64,000 nt of DNA from Labrys sedimenti (GTDB taxonomy: Bacteria > Pseudomonadota > Alphaproteobacteria > Rhizobiales > Labraceae): assembly GCF_034424805.1 (NCBI RefSeq), contig NZ_JAXOUF010000016.1:42330-106329 (forward strand), given 5' to 3'. The notes under the pieces are model-generated. The model did not search any database and was not told where the DNA came from. It saw only the letters and a program-made list of their open reading frames with translations. This document shows, piece by piece, positions 1 through 7,480 of the stretch. The position numbers and the translations under genes were made by a program. Positions within the stretch are counted from its first letter, which is position 1. Each line of letters starts with the position of its first letter.

Positions 1-1
1 G

Positions 2-337
2 GCACCGGTATTGCCGGAGAGCATGCCGCGTCACGAGCGCGTGCTGAGCAAGGCGGTGCATGTCGCCCTCTATGGCCTGATCTTCGCCATGCTGGTCACC
101 GGTTATGTGATGATCTCGGCCTCGCCGCTGCCGCTGCCGATCCAGTTGCCCGGGGGAGGGCATGTTCCCAACCTGGTTGCGCCCGATTTCGAGCTTTCCG
201 AACAGATGAAGGCGTTGCATCACCGTCTCGCCTTCGTGCTGATCGGCCTGGTCCTCCTGCATGTGGCTGCCGCCTTCAAACACTGGCTGTGGGATCGCGA
301 CGGCGTGCTGCAGAGCATGCTGCCGGGGCGGGGCTGA
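2..337 (+). CDS. Cytochrome b561 (3' part, runs off the window start)
   Basis: This is the C-terminal part of a b-type di-haem membrane cytochrome of the b561 (Ni-hydrogenase cytochrome b) family, which passes electrons between quinol and periplasmic partners. The reading frame is open from base 2 and has no convincing start, so the gene begins upstream. Two membrane segments are visible (about YGLIFAMLVTGYVMI and LAFVLIGLVLLHVAAAF), with histidines in ALHHRLAF and LLHVAAAFKHW that suit haem ligation. A second, complete b561 gene lies at 19419. It ends 76 bases before the nitrile hydratase beta gene on the same strand, so the two may be co-transcribed. Family assignment is good; the partner protein is unknown. 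Confidence 0.8.
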   Translation, partial: APVLPESMPRHERVLSKAVHVALYGLIFAMLVTGYVMISASPLPLPIQLPGGGHVPNLVAPDFELSEQMKALHHRLAFVLIGLVLLHVAAAFKHWLWDRDGVLQSMLPGRG

Positions 338-413
338 GGCTTCATTGCTTTTGCCAAGCAGGACCGACTCCGCGTAAGACAGGCTATTGGCCTTGCCTTG
401 CTCGGAGTTTGGC

Positions 414-1073
414 ATGAACGGTGCGCAGGACCTCGGCGGCATGATGGGCTTCGGGCCGATCGCGCCGGAAAAGGACGAACCTTTCTTCCATGCCGCCTGG
501 GAGAAGCGGGCGATGGCGGTGACGCTCGCCATGGGCGCCACCGGCTCCTGGCCGCTCGATGCCGGACGTTATGCGCGCGAGAGCCTGCCGCCGGCGGATT
601 ATCTTTCCTCCTCCTATTACGAGATCTGGATCAAGGCCCTGATCAAGCTGATGCTGGCCAAGGCGATGGTCAGCGAGGCCGAGCTTGCCGAGGGGCAGGC
701 GATCGAGCCGGCCAAACCAGTGAAGCGCGTGATCAAAGCCTCCGAGGTGCCGGCTGCGCTGGCCGCCGGTACGCGCTGCGACCGTCCGGTCAGCCAACCC
801 GCGCGTTTTGCTGTCGGCGAGGGTGTCAGGGCGCGCAACGAGCACAAGATCACCCATACGAGGCTGCCGCGCTATGCGCGCGGGCATCTCGGCACCGTCG
901 TGGAGGCGCATGGCATGTTCGTGCTGCCCGACACCAACGCCCATGGCGAAGGCGAGAACCCCGAATGGCTCTATACGGTCCGCTTCACCGGCACCGAGCT
1001 CTGGGGACCGCAGGCCGATCCGACGCTGACAGTGATGCTCGATCTGTGGGAGAGCTATCTTGACCCCGCTTGA
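414..1073 (+). CDS. nthB: Nitrile hydratase beta subunit
   Basis: The 219-residue product opens with MNGAQDLGGMMGFGPI, the typical N-terminus of nitrile hydratase beta subunits, and continues with the conserved block around EPFFHAAWEKRAMAV and SSYYEIWIKAL. The C-terminal 100 residues (about 120-219) match the beta-barrel that packs on the alpha subunit. With the alpha subunit it hydrates nitriles to amides in the cytoplasm. Translation could begin at a TTG 27 bases upstream, but the ATG at 414 gives the family N-terminus. The last codons overlap the TTG start of the accessory gene. No alpha subunit, which carries the metal-binding Cys cluster, is seen here, so it must lie upstream of the window or elsewhere. 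Confidence 0.88.
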   Translation: MNGAQDLGGMMGFGPIAPEKDEPFFHAAWEKRAMAVTLAMGATGSWPLDAGRYARESLPPADYLSSSYYEIWIKALIKLMLAKAMVSEAELAEGQAIEPAKPVKRVIKASEVPAALAAGTRCDRPVSQPARFAVGEGVRARNEHKITHTRLPRYARGHLGTVVEAHGMFVLPDTNAHGEGENPEWLYTVRFTGTELWGPQADPTLTVMLDLWESYLDPA

Positions 1074-1308
1074 CGCCATTCCTTCCATTCCGCGCGATCG
1101 CGGCGAACCCGTGTTCCGCGAGCCCTGGGAGGCCCGTGCCTTCGCGCTCGCCGTCTCCCTCCATGAAAAAGGCGTGTTCACCTGGCCCGAATGGGCCGAG
1201 GCGCTGGGCCGTGAGATCGCGGCCGATGCCCCCGACGATGGCTCGCACTATTACGAGCACTGGCTGTCGGCGCTGGAGAAACTGGTGGCAAGCAAGGGCT
1301 TGGTATGA
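1060..1308 (+). CDS. Nitrile hydratase accessory protein
   Basis: This 82-residue protein starts at TTG inside the end of the beta-subunit gene (14-base overlap). It resembles the N-terminal helical half of the beta subunit: EPVFREPWEARAFALA here aligns with EPFFHAAWEKRAMAVT there, and HYYEHWLSALEKL with SYYEIWIKALIKL. Small proteins of this type are annotated as nitrile hydratase accessory proteins or activators and are thought to help metal loading or maturation. The stop overlaps the next ATG as ATGA, which points to translational coupling with the DUF1287 gene. The visible homology to the beta subunit and the position make the call firm; the biochemical role is inferred from the family. 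Confidence 0.82.
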   Translation: MTPLDAIPSIPRDRGEPVFREPWEARAFALAVSLHEKGVFTWPEWAEALGREIAADAPDDGSHYYEHWLSALEKLVASKGLV

Positions 1309-1934
1309 ATGAAATAACGCGTCGCAGGGTTCTGCAGCTTGGTCTTCTTGCCCTGGCTGGGGGACCCGCCGATGCCGCGCTGGCGCAGGCATCCAGTGCG
1401 GGGCCGGACTGGCGCAGAGCCCTGGTGGATGCGGCGCGCAGCCAGATCGGCGTCACCACCCTCTATGATCCTGCCTACAGGCGTATCGCCTATCCCGGCG
1501 GGGATGTGGCGCCCGAGCGGGGTGTGTGCACCGACGTGGTGGTGCGTGCCTATCGCAAGGCCTTCGCCCTCGATCTCCAGCGTCTCGTGCACGAGGACAT
1601 GAAGGCCGGCTTTGCCGCCTATCCCAGGAATTGGGGCATGCGGGCGCCCGATCCCAATATCGACCACCGCCGCGTGCCCAACCTGATCGCCTTCTTCAAG
1701 CGCAAGGGTGCGGCGCTGGCGGTGACCGCTGATCCGGCGGACTACCTGCCGGGCGACCTGGTCACCCAGATGCTGCCCGGCAATCTGCCGCATATCGTGG
1801 TCGTCTCGTCGCAGGTCTCGGCCGAGACGCCCGTACGCCGGCTGGCGATCCACAATATCGGCCAGGGCGCGCGGGAAGAGGATACGCTGTTCGCCTTCCC
1901 GCAGACCGGGCATTTTCGCTTCGCGCCGGTGTAG
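1305..1934 (+). CDS. DUF1287 protein with Tat signal peptide
   Basis: The 209-residue product begins with TRRRVLQLGLLALAGG, a twin-arginine-like n-region and hydrophobic stretch, followed by a likely cleavage site near ADAALAQ. The mature part has the look of DUF1287 proteins (E. coli YijF group): a GVTTLYDPAYRRIAYPGGD segment, a conserved cysteine in GVCTDVVVRAYR, and HIVVVSSQ near the end. The Cys plus later His recalls NlpC/P60-like folds, but that is only a possibility. Its start overlaps the accessory gene stop (ATGA). A hairpin lies just after its stop. Molecular function is unknown; export is supported by the signal. Confidence 0.75.
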   Translation: MNEITRRRVLQLGLLALAGGPADAALAQASSAGPDWRRALVDAARSQIGVTTLYDPAYRRIAYPGGDVAPERGVCTDVVVRAYRKAFALDLQRLVHEDMKAGFAAYPRNWGMRAPDPNIDHRRVPNLIAFFKRKGAALAVTADPADYLPGDLVTQMLPGNLPHIVVVSSQVSAETPVRRLAIHNIGQGAREEDTLFAFPQTGHFRFAPV

Positions 1935-1942
1935 GCCTATTT

Positions 1943-1970
1943 CCTTCTCCCGCAAGGGGAGAAGGCTTTT
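1943..1970. terminator. Bidirectional hairpin between convergent genes
   Basis: CCTTCTCC, a short CGCAAG loop region and GGAGAAGG form a strong stem, followed on the plus strand by CTTTT. It sits between the stop of the DUF1287 gene (1934) and the stop of homospermidine synthase (1973, minus strand), as expected for a shared terminator. A related stem (CTCCCCGCAAGGGGAG) occurs at 15258-15273, so it may also be a small repeat. Confidence 0.55.
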
Positions 1971-1972
1971 CG

Positions 1973-3409
1973 TCACCGCACCAGGATGTTGCGGAACTGC
2001 CAGGGATCGGCGGTGTCGAGATCCTCGGCGAAAAAGCCCGGGCGGCCATCGAGCGGGGTCCAGTCGGTGTAGTAGCCCTTGACCGGGCCGAGATAGGGCT
2101 TCTGCACTTCGAGGCAGCGGCGGAAGTCCATTTCGTCGGCTTCGACGATGCCGGCTTCCGGATTCTCCAGCGCCCAGACCATGCCGGCCAGCACGGCCGA
2201 GGTGACCTGCATGCCGGTGGCGTTCTGGTAGGGCGCGAGCTTGCGGGTCTCCTCGACCGTGAGCTGGGAGCCGTACCAATAGGCATTCTTGCCATGGCCA
2301 TAGAGCAGCACGCCGAGCTCGTCCGCGCCGTCCTCGATTTCCTTCTCGTCGAGGATGACGAACTTGTCCTGCGCCTTGCCGGCGGCACCGAACATCTCGT
2401 GCAGCGAGAGCACGGCATCGTTGGCCGGGTGATAGGCGTAGTGGCAGGTCGGGCGGTAGACCGCCTCGCCATTCTCGCGCACCGTCAGATAGTCGGCGAT
2501 CGAGATCGCCTCGTTATGGGTGACGAGGAAACCATATTGCGGACCCGGCGTCGGGCACCAGCTCAGCACGCGGGTGTTGGCGCCGGGCTGCAGCAAATAG
2601 ATCGCCGCGCCGCAGCCTTCCTTGTGGGTGCGCCCGGTCTCGGGCATCCAGGTCTCGTGCGTGCCCCAGCCCAGCTCCGCCGGCTGCAGGCCTTCGGAGA
2701 TGAAACCTTCGACCGACCAGGTGTTGACGAAGACGCCGCGGGGCTTGGGATGCCTGGCGCGCTGGGTGTCGCGCTCGGCGATGTGGATGCCCTTGACGCC
2801 GACCTTGCGGGCGAGCGCCGCCCATTCCTCGCGGGTCTTGGGATCGGCCGAGCTATGGCCCGTCGCCTCGGCGACGTCGAGCAGGGCCTGCTTGACGAAC
2901 CAGGAGACCATGCCGGGATTGGCGCCGCAGCAGGAAACGGCTGTCGGACCGCCGGGCGTGCGGCGCTTGGCGGCCAGCATGCTCTCGCGCAGGGCATAGT
3001 TGGTGCGCGCTTCCGGGCCGGCATTCTTGTCGAAATAGAAGCCGAGCCAGGGCTCGACCACCGTATCGATGTAGAGAGCCCCGAGGCTGCGGGCGAATTC
3101 CATCAGGTCGACGGAACCGGTGTCGACCGAGAGATTGACGCAGAAGCCCTGGCCGCCGCCGGCGGTGAGCAAGGGCTGCAGCAGGCTCTTGTAATTGTCC
3201 TTGGTAACGGCCTCCTGCACGAAACGAATACCGTGCTCTTCGATGATCTTGCGGTCGGCATCGAGCGGATGCGGGTCGATGATGACCATGCGCTCCTTGT
3301 CATATTCGAAATGACGCTCGATCAGCGGCAGCACGCCACGACCGATCGAACCGAAACCAATGATCACGACGGGGCCGGAAATCTTACCGTAGACAGGCCA
3401 TTGAGCCAT
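1973..3409 (-). CDS. hss: Homospermidine synthase
   Basis: The 478-residue cytosolic enzyme makes sym-homospermidine from putrescine using NAD. The N-terminus holds the Rossmann signature VVIIGFGSIGRG (about residues 14-25), followed by VIIDPHPLDADR. Further conserved segments are SVDTGSVDLMEFA, DTVVEPWLGFYFD and CCGANPGMVSW (near 160). Length matches the bacterial family (about 477). The ATG at 3409 is preceded by TGGAGGATT, a good ribosome-binding site. It lies downstream of the acetyltransferase and the ornithine decarboxylase-type gene on the same strand, which together supply and use putrescine. A palindromic repeat (3501-3588) separates it from the acetyltransferase gene. Homospermidine is a major polyamine in many alphaproteobacteria, so the call is confident. 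Confidence 0.95.
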   Translation of the reverse strand: MAQWPVYGKISGPVVIIGFGSIGRGVLPLIERHFEYDKERMVIIDPHPLDADRKIIEEHGIRFVQEAVTKDNYKSLLQPLLTAGGGQGFCVNLSVDTGSVDLMEFARSLGALYIDTVVEPWLGFYFDKNAGPEARTNYALRESMLAAKRRTPGGPTAVSCCGANPGMVSWFVKQALLDVAEATGHSSADPKTREEWAALARKVGVKGIHIAERDTQRARHPKPRGVFVNTWSVEGFISEGLQPAELGWGTHETWMPETGRTHKEGCGAAIYLLQPGANTRVLSWCPTPGPQYGFLVTHNEAISIADYLTVRENGEAVYRPTCHYAYHPANDAVLSLHEMFGAAGKAQDKFVILDEKEIEDGADELGVLLYGHGKNAYWYGSQLTVEETRKLAPYQNATGMQVTSAVLAGMVWALENPEAGIVEADEMDFRRCLEVQKPYLGPVKGYYTDWTPLDGRPGFFAEDLDTADPWQFRNILVR

Positions 3410-3500
3410 TCAATCCTCCAAAATGTGCAAGCCCCAGCGTTTAGGCGCTGGGACCCGCGGGTGCAAGTTTTGTCGCGTGAATGTGAAGCAGGGATGACAT

Positions 3501-3588
3501 CCTGGGAGCGCGGACGTCCTCGTCCGCTCTTGGAAACAAGGCATTCACAGGAAGGAAAGAGGCGGACGAGGACGTCCACGCTCCCAGG
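3501..3588. repeat. Palindromic repeat, family B, copy 1
   Basis: The 88-base element begins CCTGGGAGCGCGGACG and ends CGTCCACGCTCCCAGG. Each end also folds locally (GCGGACG, TCCT, CGTCCGC), so the whole forms a two-arm structure. It ends on the base before the acetyltransferase stop codon. A nearly identical copy is at 58256-58342 and a diverged one at 11863-11948. Confidence 0.85.
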
Positions 3589-4155
3589 TTACGCCGCGAA
3601 GCGGAAGGCGGTGTCGTTGGCCGCTTGGGCGACGAGCGCCGCGAAGTCGGGCGCGGTTTCAAGTTCGCCGGTCGCGTTCACCAGGCCGGCCGCTCCCACC
3701 AACCCGTCGGGCACCAGTTCCAGGCCGAGGAAGCGGTTGCGCTCCACCGGCCCGGGCAGCCAGAGACGCTCGGTGAGGTCGGTCGAAAAGCCGAAGCGGC
3801 TATAGTAGGGGGCATCACCTACCAGGAGGATGGCCTTGTGGCCATATTCCTGGGCATAGCCGATACCATGCCACATCAGGCGTGCGCCGAGTCCTTCGCT
3901 GCGATAGCTGATATCGACGGCGAGCGGTCCCAGCAGCAGGGCGGGCCGGCCGGGGCCGGCGGAGATGTTCCACAGGCGCAGCGTGCCGATCAGCCGGTTG
4001 TCATCGACGGCGGTGAAGGCCAGGCCCTTGGCCGGCAGGCGGCCTTCGCGCAGGCGCTCGCTGGTCTTGGCGAAACGGGACGGACCGAAGCAGCCGTCGA
4101 GCAGGGCCTCGCGAGCTTCGAGATGGGAGGAGGTTTCTTGGACAATACGGATCAT
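3589..4155 (-). CDS. GNAT N-acetyltransferase (YhbS-like)
   Basis: The 188-residue protein has the GNAT fold: a beta strand LLLGPLAVDISYR, then the acetyl-CoA loop RSEGLGARLMWHG (about residues 85-97), then ILLVGDAPYYSRFGFS, the order seen in YhbS-like acetyltransferases. The frame is open further upstream, but the ATG at 4155 is preceded by AAGGAG ten bases away and gives the expected N-terminus MIRIVQET. It lies between the decarboxylase and homospermidine synthase on the same strand, which raises a role in polyamine acetylation as a guess. The substrate cannot be read from sequence. Confidence 0.8.
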   Translation of the reverse strand: MIRIVQETSSHLEAREALLDGCFGPSRFAKTSERLREGRLPAKGLAFTAVDDNRLIGTLRLWNISAGPGRPALLLGPLAVDISYRSEGLGARLMWHGIGYAQEYGHKAILLVGDAPYYSRFGFSTDLTERLWLPGPVERNRFLGLELVPDGLVGAAGLVNATGELETAPDFAALVAQAANDTAFRFAA

Positions 4156-4226
4156 GGCCGTGGCTCCTTCGAAAGGATAGAGCGACAGCCCTCGCACCGA
4201 TGAAACGGCCGTACGGGACGATGGGA

Positions 4227-4356
4227 GGTCATCCCGTGCGCGATGCAGCGCAAACCGATGCGTCGCAGACACGGGACCGGGTTCAGGATGAGACGCCAGA
4301 GCGGTCCCGGATCTGCATCGCATCATTGCATGCTGCGATGCATCCGGGACGACACC
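4227..4356. repeat. Palindromic repeat, family A, copy 1
   Basis: About 130 bases, beginning GGTCATCCCGTGCGCGATGC and ending GCGATGCATCCGGGACGACACC, which is close to its reverse complement. Internal motifs GCAGACACGGGACC and GGTCCCGGATCTGC are also inverted. A second copy with the same order of motifs lies at 16476-16605. It sits just after the stop of the decarboxylase gene (minus-strand stop at 4361). Confidence 0.85.
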
Positions 4357-4360
4357 CTTG

Positions 4361-5491
4361 TCAGATCACCACGGAGGCCAGCGGCGGGAAGCCGTTGAAG
4401 CCGATGGTGGAATAGGTGGTGGTGTAGGCCCCGCAGGCCTCGATCAGCACCTTGTCGCCGATCGACAGGCTCACGGGAAGATCATAGGGGGTCTTCTCAT
4501 AGAGCACGTCGACGCTGTCGCAGGTCGGTCCGGCCAGGACGCAGGGCGCCTTGGCGTCGCCGTCCCGCTCGGTGCGGATCGGGTAGCGGATGGCCTCGTC
4601 CATGGTCTCGGCGAGGCCATGGAACTTGCCGATGTCGAGATAGACCCAGCGGATCTCGTCCGTTTCGGCCTTCTTGGACACTAGCACCACCTCGGCCTCG
4701 ATCATGCCGGCATCGCCGACCATGCCGCGGCCCGGCTCGATGATGGTCTCGGGCAGCTGGTTGCCGAAATGGGTGCGCAGCGAATTGAAGATCGCTTCGC
4801 CATAGGCCGGCACGCCGGGCATGGCGCGCAGATACTTGGCCGGGAAGCCGCCACCCATGTTCACCATCGACAGCGTGATGCCACGCTCGGCCATCTCGCG
4901 GAAGATGCTGGCAGCGGTGGCCAGGGCGCTGTCCCAGGCCTGCACATTGCCCTGCTGCGAGCCGACATGGAACGACACGCCATAGGCGGCGAGGCCGAGG
5001 ACCTGGGCCTGCTCGAGCACGTCGGGCGCCATGGAAGGCGCGCAGCCGAACTTCTTCGACAGCGGCCATTCGGCGCCGGCGCCGTCGCACAGGATGCGGC
5101 AGAACACGCGCGAACCGGGAGCGACGCGGGCGATCTTCTCGACCTCGGCCACGCAGTCGACGGCGAACAAGCGCACGCCGAGCTCGAAGGCGCGGGCGAT
5201 GTCACGCTCCTTCTTGATGGTGTTGCCGAAGGAGATGCGATCGGCATCGGCGCCGGTGGCGAGCACCTGCTCGATCTCGACGACGGAAGCGCAGTCGAAG
5301 CTGGAGCCAAGGCCGGCCAGCAGGTTGAGGATCTCGGGGGCCGGGTTGGCCTTCACGGCGTAGAAGACGCGGGTGTCGGGGAGCGCATGCGCGAACGCCG
5401 AATAATTCCGCTCCACCACGTCGAGATCGACGACGAGCCGGGGGCCGTCGGCGGGGGTACGTCGGAGATAGTCGAGGATGCGGTCGGTCAT
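4361..5491 (-). CDS. Ornithine/lysine decarboxylase, fold-type III PLP enzyme
   Basis: The 376-residue enzyme decarboxylates ornithine (possibly lysine) to putrescine (or cadaverine). It has the eukaryote-like ODC signature set: PLP lysine K47 in VFYAVKANP, SFHVGSQ (173-179), the glycine loop GGGFP (213-217) that binds PLP phosphate, EPGR (252-255), and GPTCDSVD (321-328) with active-site C324 from the partner subunit. An upstream extension of the frame exists, but the ATG at 5491 follows GGGGAG at proper spacing and gives the normal family length. It is the first gene of the polyamine run and would feed homospermidine synthase at 1973. Ornithine versus lysine preference is not decided by these motifs. 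Confidence 0.92.
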   Translation of the reverse strand: MTDRILDYLRRTPADGPRLVVDLDVVERNYSAFAHALPDTRVFYAVKANPAPEILNLLAGLGSSFDCASVVEIEQVLATGADADRISFGNTIKKERDIARAFELGVRLFAVDCVAEVEKIARVAPGSRVFCRILCDGAGAEWPLSKKFGCAPSMAPDVLEQAQVLGLAAYGVSFHVGSQQGNVQAWDSALATAASIFREMAERGITLSMVNMGGGFPAKYLRAMPGVPAYGEAIFNSLRTHFGNQLPETIIEPGRGMVGDAGMIEAEVVLVSKKAETDEIRWVYLDIGKFHGLAETMDEAIRYPIRTERDGDAKAPCVLAGPTCDSVDVLYEKTPYDLPVSLSIGDKVLIEACGAYTTTYSTIGFNGFPPLASVVI

Positions 5492-6160
5492 GGCGGGTCT
5501 CCCCAAAATCCAAAGGGTGTCACAGATCGGTGCGACCTCACCGCCGCCGCGGGGTGGAGCCGCGGACGTTCGATGCTGACGCGCCGCCCACCGCCGGAAA
5601 GGCCGGATGCCTCGCCGCGACGGGATGCAAATCGCCACACAACGGATCAAGCCGCTGCATGGTTCGAAACTGCCTTGGATTGGATCGGGATACCCGGTCC
5701 GCACGCCTGGCAAAGAGAAACAAGCCTCTTCAGTCGCTGGATATGGAAACCAGCCGAGACCAAAAAAGCCCGCTTCGTCGTTGCTTCAAGCTGCGTCCCC
5801 CGCGGAGTACGGGGTTCACCGGTCGCCTCCGGCTGCCGATCGTTGTTCGGGATTCGATGACTTCGGCACTCTGTGCCTGATCACCTCAAGGGACCACTGC
5901 CGCGATCCCTAGTCCATCCCTGGCGACCGTCCAGCCTCTTGTCTGGATGTCCACCGACCGACACGCGGCCACAGGCACGTGCGAAATTGGGCAAGCCGGG
6001 AAATAGGAAGAATGGGCGTCATATGCAAGAAAAATTTTCGCCCGGGGCGAAAATTTTCTGCGTTGCAAAAAGTGAAAATTCACGTGGCCGGCAAAGGAGT
6101 TATGCTGGCGGCCCGCTCGCGCGCCCCTTGAGGGCGCCGGAGCGGGTTCATGGGCCGGTT
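5492..6160. other. Intergenic stretch holding a strong palindrome
   Basis: Some 670 bases between the decarboxylase start and the DUF2239 stop. The short frames here show no family resemblance or ribosome-binding site. The notable feature is a palindrome at 6031-6057, described separately. The decarboxylase promoter should be in this stretch, but I cannot point to convincing -35/-10 boxes. Confidence 0.6.
6031..6057. promoter_or_regulatory. Perfect 13-bp-arm palindrome around a single base
   Basis: AAAATTTTCGCCC, one G, then GGGCGAAAATTTT: two perfect 13-base arms with a one-base centre. Flanking TGCAA (6025-6029) and TTGCA (6063-6067) may extend the symmetry. With no real loop it looks more like a binding site for a dimeric protein than a terminator hairpin. 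It lies 104 bases past the DUF2239 stop and 540 bases upstream of the decarboxylase start. Function is inferred only. Confidence 0.5.
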
Positions 6161-6793
6161 TCAGGCGCGAAGCCCGCCTGTCGCGGACTGATAACGGAGC
6201 TGCCCGTTGCCGCCTCCCTCGGCCGCCGTCGCGGTGGTGGTGAAGGCGGCTTCCGCCAGCTTGTGCGCATGCCTGCTGACGTCACCGGGCCAGTCGGCGA
6301 TCATGGCAGCGAATTTTTCGTCGTCGCCGGCGAACAGGGCGCGAATCGCTTCCTCGTAATGCGGCTCGTTGCCGGCCATGGCGCTCATGAAGCGATAGGC
6401 AGCCTCGCGGGCCTCGCGCAGCCGGTCCGTCCCCTCGGAGGCATGGCGGGCGTCGTCCACCAAGCGGCGCAGCGCCACGGAGGCGCCACCCGGCTGGGAG
6501 GCCAGCCAATCCCAATGGCGCGGCAGCAGGGTGATTTCGCGGGCGACGACGCCGAGCTTGGGGCGTCCCGGCCCACGCGGCGGCGGCTCGATCAGGGCAT
6601 AACGGGCGCGGATGTCCTCCGGCGTGCCGCGCAGGTCGAGATCGACAGGCCGGCCGGTGGCATCTTCGAACACCTGTACGGGCGAAGCCTCGCCCGCATC
6701 CTGGGCCTGGCGGATGGCCAGGGCAACGGTAATGGCATCGCCCTCGGCCAGGCGCCTGCGCCCGGCAAAGGCGATGAGGGCAAGATGGGTCAT
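6161..6793 (-). CDS. DUF2239 family protein
   Basis: The 210-residue cytosolic protein starts THLALIAFAGRRRLAEGDAI and contains FEDATGRPVDLDLRGTPEDI, both typical of DUF2239, a proteobacterial family of unknown function. The segment RGPGRPKLGVVAREITLLPRHWDWL is also family-like: a GRPKLGVVxREVTLLPRHW motif followed by a helical C-terminal half. The frame runs further upstream to 6982, but the ATG at 6793 yields the family N-terminus and has AGGA upstream. It is divergent from the DUF305 gene, so the 187 bases between hold both promoters. The C-terminal 20 residues look disordered. Confidence 0.8.
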   Translation of the reverse strand: MTHLALIAFAGRRRLAEGDAITVALAIRQAQDAGEASPVQVFEDATGRPVDLDLRGTPEDIRARYALIEPPPRGPGRPKLGVVAREITLLPRHWDWLASQPGGASVALRRLVDDARHASEGTDRLREAREAAYRFMSAMAGNEPHYEEAIRALFAGDDEKFAAMIADWPGDVSRHAHKLAEAAFTTTATAAEGGGNGQLRYQSATGGLRA

Positions 6794-6980
6794 GATCCCT
6801 GATCCTGTTGGACCCGCAAAATAGGCCCGGGTGGAATGGATGTCAATATTATCCGGGTGAATATAGGGGCTCAACCGCCGGAAACGGGACCGCAGAGAAA
6901 AAATGCCCCAGGCGGTGGAATAAACGCCGGCCCCGGTTGTCCACCCAGATGAACTCGCTCCAACCACCGGGACCGCAAAC

Positions 6981-7469
6981 ATGACCGTTCAGCGCCGCGC
7001 CGCCTTCATCGGGCTGGCCTGGATCCTGGCAGCCGGCTTCTTGCCGGCTGCCGCCCATGATGCCGCGCATCACGGGCACGAGGCCATGCCGGCCTCCGCC
7101 GAGGCGCCGTTCCTCCAGGAAAACGATGCGGCCATGTCGAAGATGATGAGCGCGATGGCGGTCAAGCCGACCGGCAATGTCGATCGTGATTTCACCGAGA
7201 TGATGATCCCCCATCACCAGGGGGCGATCGACATGGCGCAGACCTATCTGCGCTATGGCCGCAACGAGCAACTCAGGCGCATTGCCCAGGAAATCATCGT
7301 CGAGCAGCAGCAGGAAATCGCCGCCATGCGCCTGGCAGTCGGGGACCCGCCGCCGGCTCCGGCCGCCGCTCCCACGCAGGTCGACCCCTCCGTTGACCTC
7401 TCCCTCGATCCACCCGCCAACGGCAGTGTCCCGCCTCCCGCCATGTCGATGACGGGAACGGGCAAATGA
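6981..7469 (+). CDS. DUF305 protein, exported, His/Met-rich
   Basis: The 162-residue product has a signal peptide (about 1-25, ending LPAAAHD), a His/Met-rich segment (HDAAHHGHEAMPA) and the DUF305 core DRDFTEMMIPHHQGAIDMA at about 68-86. DUF305 proteins are ferritin-like helical proteins often near copper-handling genes, so metal binding in the periplasm is plausible. A Pro/Ala-rich tail follows. Its stop overlaps an ATG of the next frame (ATGA at 7466), so it is coupled to the beta-propeller gene. The same-strand run continues into an ECF sigma/anti-sigma pair. Substrate or metal is not shown. Confidence 0.85.
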   Translation: MTVQRRAAFIGLAWILAAGFLPAAAHDAAHHGHEAMPASAEAPFLQENDAAMSKMMSAMAVKPTGNVDRDFTEMMIPHHQGAIDMAQTYLRYGRNEQLRRIAQEIIVEQQQEIAAMRLAVGDPPPAPAAAPTQVDPSVDLSLDPPANGSVPPPAMSMTGTGK

Positions 7470-7480
7470 AGGACTCATTC

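Noticed and set aside
2294..3805. Open frame of 503 codons on the plus strand
   Set aside because: Antisense to homospermidine synthase and running through the palindromic repeat; no ribosome-binding site.
5530..5880. Possible 116-codon gene upstream of the decarboxylase
   Set aside because: Arg/Pro/Ser-rich translation, no ribosome-binding site and no family features; several overlapping frames here are equally open.
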